The notes: generated by a model from the letters alone, not told the origin. DNA of 64,000 nucleotides from Bacillota bacterium (GCA_023441055.1 JAEZQY010000059.1:239716-303715), one strand, 5' to 3'. Counted from the stretch's first letter, positions 51,867 through 60,738 are shown. Numbers and translations: made by a program.

Positions 51867-54224
51867 ATGAATGAATTCCAAGGCTTTGACCTGTTCGGCG
51901 CAATCGATAACTTGAATCCAGAGCAGAAGCGAGCGGTTGAATCAACCGAGCAGCCGCTGCTTATAATGGCTGGCGCAGGCAGTGGTAAGACGCGTGTACT
52001 TACCCATCGCATCGCTTATCTGATCGCTACACGCAAGGCTCCGCCATGGAGCATTCTGGCCATCACCTTCACCAACAAGGCGGCGCGTGAGATGCAGGAG
52101 CGGGTGGCGAAGCTGGCAGGTTCCGCAGCTCGGGATATCTGGGTCTCGACCTTCCACTCCATGTGTGTGCGCATCCTGCGTAAGGATATTCATCGACTTG
52201 GTTATACTTCAAGCTATAACATCTATGATTCGGCAGACCAGCTAACCGTTATCAAGCTATGCTTGAAGGAGCTGAATCTTGACGCTAAGCGCTTCGAGCC
52301 GAAGGCCATTCAGGCGGCCATCAGCGCGGCGAAGAACGAGCTTGTCACTCCAGCGCAGTATGAGCAACAGATCGGGGACTACTTCCAGGGCGTAGCCGCT
52401 CGCGTCTATACGCTCTATCAGAAGAAGCTGAAGAGCAATAATGCGCTGGACTTCGATGATCTGATCATGAAGACAATCGAGCTCTTCCAGCAAGAGTCCG
52501 AGGTGCTGGCGTTCTACCAGAATAAATTCCAATACCTGCATGTGGATGAGTATCAGGATACGAACCGTGCGCAGTACATGCTCTGCAAGCTGCTGGCGGC
52601 CAAGCATAAGCGTATCTGTGTCGTCGGCGACAGCGATCAGTCGATCTACAAGTGGCGCGGCGCGGATATTAGCAACATTCTGAACTTCGAGCGGGATTAT
52701 CCAGATGCGGTGACGATCTTGCTCGAGCGCAATTATCGTTCAACCGGCAACATCCTGAATGCGGCTAACAAGGTAATCAGCAAGAATACCGGGCGTAAGC
52801 CCAAGAACCTGTGGACCGACTCTGGCGATGGCGAGAAGATTGCGCTATTCCAAGGGAGTACGGAGCATGAAGAGGGTTACTTCGTGACCGGGGAGATCGC
52901 CAAGAATGTGCGCGGCGGCGGAATGCGCTACAGCGACCATGCGATTCTCTACAGAACCAATGCGCAGTCTCGGGTCATAGAGGAGACGCTGATTAAGTCG
53001 GATATTCCCTATCAGATTGTAGGCGGCATTCGATTCTACGACCGTAAGGAAATCAAGGATATTCTCGCCTATCTGCGTTTAATTTCCAATCCAAGTGACA
53101 ATATTAGCCTGGACAGGATCATTAACGTGCCCAAGCGCGGGATCGGCGGCGCTACGATGGAGAAGCTGTTCGATGCCGCGGGCGCTGAGGGCACGAATAT
53201 TTACTCGATTCTCGGGAACCTGCAGGGCGTCGGTATCTCTGGCCGGACGAGCCAGCTGCTGTATGAATTCCGCGAGTTGATCGATCAGCTTCACGGCATG
53301 GCGGACTATCTGACGGTGACGGAGCTCACGGAGGAGGTTCTGACGCGGAGCGGCTATCGGGATGAGCTGATTCGGGAAGGGACAGTAGAAGCGAAGACTC
53401 GGCTCGAAAATATAGACGAATTCCTATCCGTAACCCAGGAATTCGAGAAGAACAACGAGGATCGGACTCTCGTTGCGTTCTTGACTGATCTGGCCTTGGT
53501 CGCGGACATCGACTCGATGGGCAGCGATGAGGACGATCAGGCACAGAAGGATGCTGTCGTGCTGATGACGATGCACAGCGCGAAGGGATTGGAATTCCCG
53601 GCCGTGTTCATTATCGGGATGGAGGAAGGCGTATTCCCGCATAGCCGCGCATTCGCAGATACAGAGGAGATGGAGGAGGAACGCCGCCTCGCCTATGTGG
53701 GGATCACCCGCGCGGAGCGTCGGTTGTATCTAACCTCAGCGCGCTCGCGCACGCTGTTCGGACGCACAGCGATGAACGCGCCGTCGCGATTCTTGGAGGA
53801 GATACCTGCCGAGCTTAAGGAAGTGACGGGCAACGGTGGCTCGCGCATCGGCGGCGGATGGGGCAGCAGCTGGAGCGGAGGAGCAGGCGCGGCGCGATCC
53901 GGCGCATACGAAGGCAGTCCAAGCTACGGCGACAGAGGGGGCATCGGGGGAGGCAGAAGCACCAGCGAGTCTGGCTTAGGGGCTGGTGCTCCGACGGGTG
54001 TGACCGCGAGCGGCTCAGCAAGATCGGCGAATGCGCCGTTACCGATAGGTGATCGGCCAACCGATTACAGTGCCGGCGAGAAGGTATCGCATAATAAGTG
54101 GGGCATCGGCACAGTGGTCAGCGTCAAGGGGACCGACGAGAACACGGAGCTACAGATCGCCTTCCCGGCGCCAGTCGGCATCAAGAAGCTGTTAGCGCGA
54201 TTCGCGCCGATAACGAAGGTGTAA
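51867..54224 (+). CDS. pcrA: ATP-dependent DNA helicase PcrA
   Basis: PcrA (785 aa) is the essential UvrD/Rep-type superfamily 1A 3'-5' helicase that clears RecA and RNA polymerase from DNA and serves in repair. Walker A is GAGSGKTRVLTHR, motif II VDEYQDTN, with motifs III-VI following (GDSDQSIYKWRGAD, LERNYRSTGNIL, MTMHSAKGLEFP, YVGITRAERRLYL). A flexible Gly/Ser-rich linker (~655-730) leads to the C-terminal Tudor-like fold (GEKVSHNKWGIGTVV) that binds RNA polymerase. Confidence 0.97.
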   Translation: MNEFQGFDLFGAIDNLNPEQKRAVESTEQPLLIMAGAGSGKTRVLTHRIAYLIATRKAPPWSILAITFTNKAAREMQERVAKLAGSAARDIWVSTFHSMCVRILRKDIHRLGYTSSYNIYDSADQLTVIKLCLKELNLDAKRFEPKAIQAAISAAKNELVTPAQYEQQIGDYFQGVAARVYTLYQKKLKSNNALDFDDLIMKTIELFQQESEVLAFYQNKFQYLHVDEYQDTNRAQYMLCKLLAAKHKRICVVGDSDQSIYKWRGADISNILNFERDYPDAVTILLERNYRSTGNILNAANKVISKNTGRKPKNLWTDSGDGEKIALFQGSTEHEEGYFVTGEIAKNVRGGGMRYSDHAILYRTNAQSRVIEETLIKSDIPYQIVGGIRFYDRKEIKDILAYLRLISNPSDNISLDRIINVPKRGIGGATMEKLFDAAGAEGTNIYSILGNLQGVGISGRTSQLLYEFRELIDQLHGMADYLTVTELTEEVLTRSGYRDELIREGTVEAKTRLENIDEFLSVTQEFEKNNEDRTLVAFLTDLALVADIDSMGSDEDDQAQKDAVVLMTMHSAKGLEFPAVFIIGMEEGVFPHSRAFADTEEMEEERRLAYVGITRAERRLYLTSARSRTLFGRTAMNAPSRFLEEIPAELKEVTGNGGSRIGGGWGSSWSGGAGAARSGAYEGSPSYGDRGGIGGGRSTSESGLGAGAPTGVTASGSARSANAPLPIGDRPTDYSAGEKVSHNKWGIGTVVSVKGTDENTELQIAFPAPVGIKKLLARFAPITKV

Positions 54225-54258
54225 GGATAGAACTCCAATGAGGAAGGGTGTATAGGGG

Positions 54259-56271
54259 TTGGCGAACGCGAATGAACGGATGGTACAGCTGGTCGAGGAG
54301 CTGAACAAGTATAACTACCATTACTATACGCTGGATAACCCGCTCGTGAATGATGCGGATTATGACAAGCTGTATGATGAGCTGGTTCGGTTGGAGCAGG
54401 AGACGGGTATTGTGCTGCCGCAGTCGCCTACGCAGCGCGTCGGCGGCGACATCTTGAAGGGCTTCGAGGAGCATCGCCATCTAGCCAGATTGTGGAGCCT
54501 GGATAAGGCGCAGAATGAGGAACACCTGACAGCGTGGCATGCGCGCGCGCAGAAGCTTCGTGCGGACTATAATGCGAAGAATCCAGAGCGGGAGCTGCCT
54601 CCGCTCTCTTATGTAGTGGAGCTGAAGTTCGATGGCTTGACGCTCAATCTTACCTATGAGAACGGATTGCTCGTACAAGCGGCAACACGCGGCACTGGTG
54701 TCATCGGAGAAGGTATCCTCGCTCAGGTAAAGACCATACGCTCGATTCCGCTGCAAATTCCATATACCCAGGGAATTATCGAGGTTCAGGGCGAGGGCAT
54801 TATGCAGCTATCCACGCTGGAGGCCTATAATCAGACAGCGGTAGAGCCGCTTAAGAATGCCCGTAATGCAGCGGCAGGGGCATTGCGTAATCAGAATCCG
54901 AAGATCACTGCCGAGCGCAAGCTGGAGGCGTTCATCTTCAATATCGGCTACTCGGATCACGTACAGTTCGAGAATCACCAAGAAATGGTAGAATTCTTAC
55001 AGGAGAATCGATTCAAGGTGAATCCGTATATCCGCTTCTTCGATCAGTTTGAGGATGTGATAGCTGAATTACAGACCATCGGGGATCAGAGAGAGGGACT
55101 GGACTATCTGATCGACGGGGCCGTTGTGAAGATAGCTGATATGCGTACGCGTGAGGTATTCGGATATACCGAGAAATTCCCGCGCTGGGCAGTCGCCTTC
55201 AAATTCGAGGCTGAAGAGGCCGCGACGATATTGGAAACCGTCACATGGGAGGTAGGTCGAACCGGGAAGCTGACCCCTGTCGCGCGTGTTGAAGCAGTCG
55301 AGCTGGCTGGTGTAACCGTGCAGAATTGCACGCTCAACAATATGGGGGATATTGAACGCAAGGGCTTGAAGCATGCGCTCGGTACCGAAGTGTATATTCG
55401 TCGTTCTAATGATGTCATTCCTGAGATACTGGGCAAGGTGACCGAAGCGCAGGACGGTGAAGAAATTCGCGCGCCGGAGCGCTGCCCAGCCTGTGGGTCC
55501 GAGGTTGAATACCGGGGCGCGCATCTATTCTGCGTCAATCGCCTTGACTGCCCGCCGCAGCTTGTTGGACGACTCACTCATTTCGCCTCGCGCGACGCGA
55601 TGGATATCGATACATTCAGCATCGCGACTGCAGAGCAGCTCTACCAAGAGCTTGGTGTGCGCGATCCGGCTGATCTGTACACCCTGACCAAGGAGCAGCT
55701 GCTCGGACTGGAACGATTCGGCGAGCGGAAGGCCGCTAAGCTGATCGACGCATTCGAGAAGAGCAAGAACTGTGAGCTCGCACAATTCCTGTTCGCCCTG
55801 GGTATTCCGAATACAGGGAAGACCACGACGAAGACACTGGCGGATCATTACGGTTCGCTTGAGCCGATCATGAGCGCCGAGCAGGAGCAGTTAATGGAGC
55901 TGCCAGACGTGGGTGGGATCGTAGCGGAGAGCATCTACACCTTCTTCCGCGATCCAGCAATGATAGACAGCATAGCCCGTATGCTGGAAGCGGGTGTAGC
56001 TCCACTCGCAACAGCGGCTGCTGAAACCCCAACTGACAGCTACTTCAGTGGCAAGACTGTAGTCATTACCGGCACATTCAGCATAATGGGGCGCGATGAA
56101 GCGACCAAGCGGCTCGAAGCGCTGGGCGCCAAGGTGACTGGCAGCGTCTCTAAGAAGACTGACCTGGTCATCGTCGGCGAGAACGCGGGAAGCAAGCTGA
56201 CCAAGGCCCAGGAGCTAGGCATCCAAATCATAGACGACGAATCGGAACTGGCAAGATTGCTGAAAGCATAG
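54259..56271 (+). CDS. ligA: NAD-dependent DNA ligase
   Basis: LigA (670 aa) seals nicks using NAD. The Ia domain contains YHYYTLDNPLVNDADYD, and the adenylated lysine is K123 in VELKFDG. The zinc site is CPACGSEVEYRG ... CVNRLDCPP, followed by helix-hairpin-helix repeats and a BRCT domain (~590-665). The usual TRGDG-x2-GED motif reads TRGTGVIGEGI here, a deviation. The start is TTG 54259, behind AGGAAGG. It ends the pcrB-pcrA-ligA operon. Confidence 0.95.
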   Translation: MANANERMVQLVEELNKYNYHYYTLDNPLVNDADYDKLYDELVRLEQETGIVLPQSPTQRVGGDILKGFEEHRHLARLWSLDKAQNEEHLTAWHARAQKLRADYNAKNPERELPPLSYVVELKFDGLTLNLTYENGLLVQAATRGTGVIGEGILAQVKTIRSIPLQIPYTQGIIEVQGEGIMQLSTLEAYNQTAVEPLKNARNAAAGALRNQNPKITAERKLEAFIFNIGYSDHVQFENHQEMVEFLQENRFKVNPYIRFFDQFEDVIAELQTIGDQREGLDYLIDGAVVKIADMRTREVFGYTEKFPRWAVAFKFEAEEAATILETVTWEVGRTGKLTPVARVEAVELAGVTVQNCTLNNMGDIERKGLKHALGTEVYIRRSNDVIPEILGKVTEAQDGEEIRAPERCPACGSEVEYRGAHLFCVNRLDCPPQLVGRLTHFASRDAMDIDTFSIATAEQLYQELGVRDPADLYTLTKEQLLGLERFGERKAAKLIDAFEKSKNCELAQFLFALGIPNTGKTTTKTLADHYGSLEPIMSAEQEQLMELPDVGGIVAESIYTFFRDPAMIDSIARMLEAGVAPLATAAAETPTDSYFSGKTVVITGTFSIMGRDEATKRLEALGAKVTGSVSKKTDLVIVGENAGSKLTKAQELGIQIIDDESELARLLKA

Positions 56272-56335
56272 CTAGCCATACACCGACTCGAACGCACACA
56301 CATACAATATAGGAATAAGAATTATGCACGCACTA

Positions 56336-56365
56336 GTTTATTACACTAGATTATGAGGCATACTA
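56336..56365 (+). promoter_or_regulatory. Possible forespore (sigma-F/G) promoter of csfB
   Basis: GTTTA (56336-56340) and CATACTA (56359-56365) are 18 bp apart and fit the sigma-G -10 pattern CATNNTA with a fair -35. In B. subtilis csfB is transcribed in the forespore by sigma-F, later sigma-G. The match is short, so it is a candidate only. Confidence 0.45.
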
Positions 56366-56398
56366 TAAAGTATGAAGTGTAAGAGAGTAGGTGAAACA

Positions 56399-56836
56399 AT
56401 GTCTAGTGATTTCATCAACAAGTCAACAAAAGCTGCGGATCACACACGAGAGAGCAGGATGTACAGACGGCCAGACTCACACCAGAGCGATAACATCCAG
56501 CAGGATCAGTCAGAGTCGAGACAACATACCCAAGGACAATATGCCGGACATGATAGTGAGAGTGACCAAGAAGATGCTAGGCAGATCGCAGGCTTGCCAT
56601 TGGACGGGGACGACCACTTTCACTTGGGGGATCTTGTTGAAGACGAGGCTAGTACCGCTGCGCCACGCGAAATCTGTATGATTTGCGGTGAATCGCATCT
56701 AGGCGGCTTGCATCTGGGCGGCGAGTTTATCTGCGCAGCATGTGAGAGAGAAATTGTTCAAACGGACGTTAGTGATGCGAAATACCCCTACTTCATCCAC
56801 CGGATGAAACAATTGTGGCAGCGCAAGAACGCGTGA
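56399..56836 (+). CDS. csfB: Anti-sigma-G factor Gin (CsfB) with long N-terminal extension
   Basis: The C-terminal ~50 residues carry the Gin zinc fold: CMIC ... GGLHLGGEFICAAC, then EREIVQTDVSDAKYPYFIHRMKQLW, closely following the plan of B. subtilis CsfB, which inhibits sigma-G and sigma-E in the wrong compartment or at the wrong time. B. subtilis Gin is only ~64 aa. Here ~95 extra residues precede it, rich in Ser, Asp, Gln and His and probably disordered. ATG 56399 follows TAGGTGA. Position upstream of the yaaO-tmk-darA block agrees with B. subtilis. Confidence 0.85.
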   Translation: MSSDFINKSTKAADHTRESRMYRRPDSHQSDNIQQDQSESRQHTQGQYAGHDSESDQEDARQIAGLPLDGDDHFHLGDLVEDEASTAAPREICMICGESHLGGLHLGGEFICAACEREIVQTDVSDAKYPYFIHRMKQLWQRKNA

Positions 56837-56907
56837 CCACTTCATAGCGCTAGTATGATTCAGTTGTGTTCATGAGCAATGATGCCCAGCTGTTCAGGTG
56901 TATGTAC

Positions 56908-56946
56908 AACTCTGTTCATGGTTACTGAGCAGAGTTTATTTATTTT
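56908..56946 (+). terminator. Terminator after csfB
   Basis: AACTCTGTTCA pairs with TGAGCAGAGTT (11 pairs, one G-U) around loop TGGTTAC, followed by TATTTATTTT. Confidence 0.85.
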
Positions 56947-56985
56947 GTAACCTGAAGTCTCTCCTCCCCAGCCCCCAGTATACCC

Positions 56986-57021
56986 CTCCACAACCCTGTA
57001 CAAGTATCCCCTTCGCTCAGA
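56986..57021 (-). repeat. Single inverted copy of the 56-bp repeat family
   Basis: The stretch CCACAACCCTGTAC followed by the 26-bp GTATCCCCTTCGCTCAGA-type sequence matches, in reverse, the tandem units on the far side of the transposase-like gene (27 of 33 positions). Its core is nearly identical to the argH leader copy. Confidence 0.65.
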
Positions 57022-57099
57022 AAAATGATGACCGAAACTGGATGTCTATTGGCATCGATATCGGGGGAGATGTAGGAGAGTTGGAACAAAAATGTTCGG

Positions 57100-57990
57100 T
57101 TAAGCGGTTCTGAGCTTCTGGATAAGGCCGGGATGGATCGTATTGTTGCGATACTCATTCCTAGGTGCGTAATAATCTAATGGGAGTCGGGAATAATGGG
57201 TGCAAGCAGCCAGCAGGCGAGTAAGGATGGGCTCTTGACGAAGTGTGAGATTTCGCTTGAAGGCGTATTCGTTGAGGTAGGCTTGGATGTACTTGGGCCC
57301 TATGTAGTGAAAGGTATGGATGATCCAACGTCTAGAAGCATGATATTCGTCGCAGATTAGCGGTGTCTTCTTGTGGTTGTATGGAACGGCTACGGGGTGG
57401 AAATCTGCATCACGCTGGACGTGCTGTCTGATGAAGATGTCGACACCGTGTTGACGGACGCGAGTTGTTCCAACTAGCTGGTCTTGTGGTATTTGTTTGA
57501 ATTTCACGTGCAGCGGTGTATTGGTGTCGTCGACCTGGGCGGCTATAATAACCGGGGACTTGAGCAGCTTATCGTTGTATACAGAATAATAGGGCCTCGT
57601 ATAGTGTCTCATAATAGATTTCACAGTGCCGCCAAGTGGGGCTGATTGTTCGGCCTGGCTCATGGCTTGACGGATACGGTGCAGGATCAGCCAAGCGGTC
57701 TTGTATGTGACCTGGATAGCTGCTTGCAGTTGCACTGCGGAGGTCCCGGTCTCCACGCGTGATACGAGTTGAATGGCAGTGGCCCACTTATGGAGCGGAG
57801 TGCGACTTCCCTCCATCATGGTGCCGGCTTGCAGGGAGGTCTGGTGTCGGCATGACTTGCATTGATAGAGCGGATGCCGGCGCGTCTGTATCGTATAAAA
57901 TTCAGCATAGTTGCAAGATGGGCAACGAAAGCCGTTAGGCCACTTGAAATGAAAGAGCGTGTCATACGCTTCTTGCTCAAGCTTGTTCAT
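57100..57990 (-). CDS. IS1595-like transposase homologue, catalytic residues apparently lost
   Basis: The start is ATG 57990, eight bases after GGAG (ATG 57999 is also in frame), giving 296 aa. The N-terminus is the IS1595 zinc ribbon (FRCPSCNYAEF ... LYQCKSCRHQTSL), then QAGTMMEGSRTPLHKW and a helix-turn-helix YKTAWLILHRIRQAM. The C-terminal PKYIQAYLNEYAFKRN is also family-typical. Where active members have VE(L/V)D(D/E)x(Y)xGG, this protein has GGTVKSIMRHYTRP, and the later Asp and Asn/Glu positions are not recognisable. The frame is intact with its own promoter, suggesting a domesticated DNA-binding protein. Confidence 0.75.
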   Translation of the reverse strand: MNKLEQEAYDTLFHFKWPNGFRCPSCNYAEFYTIQTRRHPLYQCKSCRHQTSLQAGTMMEGSRTPLHKWATAIQLVSRVETGTSAVQLQAAIQVTYKTAWLILHRIRQAMSQAEQSAPLGGTVKSIMRHYTRPYYSVYNDKLLKSPVIIAAQVDDTNTPLHVKFKQIPQDQLVGTTRVRQHGVDIFIRQHVQRDADFHPVAVPYNHKKTPLICDEYHASRRWIIHTFHYIGPKYIQAYLNEYAFKRNLTLRQEPILTRLLAACTHYSRLPLDYYAPRNEYRNNTIHPGLIQKLRTA

Positions 57991-58006
57991 TTCATTCACT
58001 CCAATC

Positions 58007-58055
58007 GGAACATTTGTTCTTATTTTAGTATACCAAAAGCAAGGGTGAAAAGCAA
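58007..58055 (-). promoter_or_regulatory. Promoter of the IS1595-like gene with LexA-type operator
   Basis: On the minus strand, -35 TTGCTT (58055-58050), 17-bp spacer, extended -10 TGGTATACT (-10 hexamer 58032-58027). Directly downstream, 58020-58007 reads AGAACAAATGTTCC, 13 of 14 to the Bacillus LexA pattern, with a perfect GAAC-N4-GTTC core at 58008-58019. It would cover the transcription start. Confidence 0.65.
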
Positions 58056-58150
58056 GAAAATGTATGGGTTATTTTATGAGAAATGTGATGGGATTTGGTG
58101 GAGGCGCGATAATGATGAGGGGTACCAGGATTGAGTGTGAGAAAAGGGGT

Positions 58151-58355
58151 GGCTGACCGGAGGGGATAGAGGTAGAGGGTCGCGGAAGGGCAAGGTTAAG
58201 GGGGGCAGCTGACTAAAGGGGATAGTGGTAGAGGGGTGCGGAAGGCAAGGTTAAGGGGAGGACGGCTGACTGAAGGGGATAGTGGTAGAGGGTTGCGGAA
58301 GGAAAGGTTAAGGGAGGCGGCTGACTGAAGGGGATAGTGGTACAAGGTGTACTAA
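58151..58355 (+). repeat. 56-bp tandem array, 3.6 copies
   Basis: Units start at about 58151, 58207, 58264 and 58319. Each begins GCTGAC(T), has GGGGATAGTGGTA, then GCGGAAGG and AAGGTTAAGG. Inverted single copies occur at 56986-57021 and partly at 28830-28855. Confidence 0.8.
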
Positions 58356-58444
58356 GGGGATATGCTATTATGAGAGAGGACAAGTTTTCTGATGAAGGTT
58401 CGTGTAGTTTATTGAGGATATTCGTGTAGAGGAGATAGGTGGTC

Positions 58445-59944
58445 ATGAGCGATCAAGAGCGGGCGCCGATCTGGGAAGCGATGCTGGAGTATCGTAAGCG
58501 GCGGATGAATCGGTTTCATGTGCCCGGTCATAAAGGCGGCGAGGGCTTGGACGATGATGCAGAGGTTCGGGAGCTCCTGCAGGGTGTGTACGGTGTAGAT
58601 TTGACTGAGATTCCAGGCTTGGATGATCTGCATCAGCCGGAAGGCGTTATTGCGGAGGCTGAGCAGCTTGCTGCGGAGTGCTACGGCGCGCAGCGGACGC
58701 ACTTCCTCATTGGTGGGAGCACGTCGGGCAATCTCGCGCTTATCTTATCGCTGTGCAAGCCGGGGGATCTGCTGCTTGTACAGCGTGACGCGCATAAGTC
58801 GGTCGTCAATGGACTTATGCTGGCTGGCGCGCGGGCGGTGTTCCTCCAGCCGCGCATAGATCCTGTTAGCCGACTGCCCGGCGGCTTAACGCTGGATACG
58901 GTCGAAGAAGCGCTTCGACTGTATCCAGAGGCGGTCGGCCTGCTGCTGACCGATCCGAATTATTATGGGCGCGGCGTGGACTTGCGGCCGATTGTGCAGG
59001 CCGCGCATGCTCGAGCGGTGCCGGTTGTGGTCGATGCGGCGCATGGCGCGCATTATGGGTTTCACCCCGCGCTGCCGGGCGGGGCGCTGCAAGCAGGAGC
59101 GGACGCTGTCGTCCACTCCACGCACAAGATGTTGACGGCGATGACGATGGGGGCGATGCTGCATATGCAAGGCGGGTTGATCAATCAGACTGCTGTCGCT
59201 CGAGCGCTGCGGACGATTCAGAGCTCGAGTCCATCGTATCCGATTATGGCATCGCTGGATCTTGCCCGCAGGCAGCTTGCTCTTCGCGGGACGCGTCTGC
59301 TCGGAGAGTCGGTGCAGGTTGCTATGCAAGCTGCCGAGCAGTTGGGTTCATTCAAGTGGCTGGCGCTGCATCATACACGGGAACCGTATAGTACGCAGGA
59401 TCCGCTTAAGCTGGTGTTTGCTGATCGGACAGGCACATTGAGCGGCTTTGAGCTGATGGATGAGCTGGCGCAATGCGGCTGCGTGGCAGAGATGGCGGAT
59501 CCGGAATATGTCGTGCTGGCATTAGGGATGTCAACGAGTGAGGCAGAGATGCATGATCTGCGCAATGCGCTGGAGTCTGTGGCCGATAAATATCAGTTAA
59601 ATGAGAGAATGATCAATAGTGGCAGTTGGTTGGCGGCGGGAGAGAGCGAAGCTAAAGTGGGTGCTGCTGACGGGGATGCTACTAGTGGGTATTCCGATCC
59701 GATTGCCTTCCAATATCATGGAGAATCGGGCGAATCGGTAGCGGTTCACCTTGACGATGCTGTCGGATATACAGCGGCTGAACTCATTGTGCCGTATCCA
59801 CCGGGCGTGCCATTGTTGTATCCAGGGGAACGAATTTACGATTCGCATGTGATCCGACTTCAGGCATGGCTGGAGGCAGGGTCACGGATTCACGGGCTGC
59901 GCGGGGATGGCACACTTGTAGTTCGAGCGGCTGATAAACATTAA
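58445..59944 (+). CDS. Orn/Lys/Arg decarboxylase family protein (YaaO-like)
   Basis: This 499-aa PLP fold-type I decarboxylase has FHVPGHKGG near residue 22, GGSTSGNLA for phosphate binding, VVVDAAHGAHYGFHP with the cofactor Asp, and the PLP lysine in HSTHKMLTAMTMGAML. It lacks the N-terminal wing domain of inducible enterobacterial enzymes. ATG 58445 follows GAGGAGAT. Its position before tmk equals yaaO of B. subtilis. Which amino acid it uses (arginine, lysine or ornithine) is not clear from the sequence. Confidence 0.9.
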   Translation: MSDQERAPIWEAMLEYRKRRMNRFHVPGHKGGEGLDDDAEVRELLQGVYGVDLTEIPGLDDLHQPEGVIAEAEQLAAECYGAQRTHFLIGGSTSGNLALILSLCKPGDLLLVQRDAHKSVVNGLMLAGARAVFLQPRIDPVSRLPGGLTLDTVEEALRLYPEAVGLLLTDPNYYGRGVDLRPIVQAAHARAVPVVVDAAHGAHYGFHPALPGGALQAGADAVVHSTHKMLTAMTMGAMLHMQGGLINQTAVARALRTIQSSSPSYPIMASLDLARRQLALRGTRLLGESVQVAMQAAEQLGSFKWLALHHTREPYSTQDPLKLVFADRTGTLSGFELMDELAQCGCVAEMADPEYVVLALGMSTSEAEMHDLRNALESVADKYQLNERMINSGSWLAAGESEAKVGAADGDATSGYSDPIAFQYHGESGESVAVHLDDAVGYTAAELIVPYPPGVPLLYPGERIYDSHVIRLQAWLEAGSRIHGLRGDGTLVVRAADKH

Positions 59945-60000
59945 AAAGCTAACAAGTTCCGTCAATCTGTGGCAGGATGTTCGTTGTCGAAATAGAATAA

Positions 60001-60009
60001 TGATATAAT
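60001..60009 (+). promoter_or_regulatory. Extended -10 promoter before tmk
   Basis: TGATATAAT is a full extended -10 site, 58 bp before the tmk ATG. A good -35 is absent. It would drive tmk-darA-yaaR-holB-ricT-yabA. Confidence 0.55.
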
Positions 60010-60066
60010 GGTGAATATGCCTATACGAGCAGTAATCATCGAACAAGGATCGAGGCTGGAAGGTTA

Positions 60067-60714
60067 ATGCGGAATAGAGGTTGCTTTGTTACGATTGAAG
60101 GCAATGAAGGTGCTGGGAAGTCAACGATTGTGGCTGTTGTTGCGGAGATGCTCGCTTCGCGCGGTCTGGAGTCGATCACGTCCAGAGAGCCAGGCGGTAT
60201 TGCGATTGCAGAGCAAATACGGGCAGTGATTCTTGATCGCAGCCATACGATGATGGATGGTCGAACGGAGGCGCTGCTGTATGCTGCGGCAAGAAGACAG
60301 CACTATGTCGAGAAGATTGCCCCGGCGCTGGAGGCAGGCAAGTCTGTGATCTGCGATCGGTTCATCGATAGCAGCTTGGCGTACCAAGGTCACGCTAGGG
60401 GCTTAGGAATCGACGAGGTGCTGCTGATCAACGCATACGCCATTGAGCAGGTTTTCCCAGATATAACGCTGTTCCTGGATGTGGATCCCGAGCTCGGATT
60501 AAAGCGAATCTACGCGAATGAAGAGCGAGAGATCAATCGCCTTGATCTCGAATCGCTGGCCTTCCATAATAAGGTCCGAGAAGGGTATCTGGCCTTGCTG
60601 GAACGCTTCCCTGATCGCATTGTGCGAATTGACGCGAATCAGGAGCTGGATCGGGTAGCCGCAGATGCAAGGCTTGTGCTTGGCCGATACCTCGATGCCT
60701 TACATTCCCTGTAA
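60067..60714 (+). CDS. tmk: Thymidylate kinase
   Basis: Tmk (215 aa) phosphorylates dTMP to dTDP. The P-loop is EGNEGAGKST, followed by SREPGG, the DRFIDSSLAYQG nucleoside motif and a basic LID region. GGAAGG is only three bases before the ATG but no better start exists. First gene of the replication-related cluster ending with yabA. Confidence 0.96.
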   Translation: MRNRGCFVTIEGNEGAGKSTIVAVVAEMLASRGLESITSREPGGIAIAEQIRAVILDRSHTMMDGRTEALLYAAARRQHYVEKIAPALEAGKSVICDRFIDSSLAYQGHARGLGIDEVLLINAYAIEQVFPDITLFLDVDPELGLKRIYANEEREINRLDLESLAFHNKVREGYLALLERFPDRIVRIDANQELDRVAADARLVLGRYLDALHSL

Positions 60715-60722
60715 GATAGACG

Positions 60723-60738
60723 ATGCAAACGCTTTCTA
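60723..60738. promoter_or_regulatory. cre-like sequence upstream of darA
   Basis: ATGCAAACGCTTTCTA agrees with the CcpA site pattern WTGNAANCGNWWNCAW at 15 of 16 positions. No clear promoter is attached to it, so it may be chance. Confidence 0.25.

Larger units (their letters stand above)
57991..58444. other. Gap between the IS1595-like gene and the decarboxylase
   Basis: It holds the minus-strand promoter and operator (58008-58055), ~95 bp of unremarkable DNA, a 56-bp tandem array (58151-58355) and the decarboxylase ribosome site. A 77-aa minus-strand frame at 58213-58446 is a by-product of the array. Confidence 0.6.

Noticed and set aside
58213..58446. 77-codon minus-strand frame upstream of the decarboxylase
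   Set aside because: It consists of the 56-bp tandem units translated three times and has no ribosome site.
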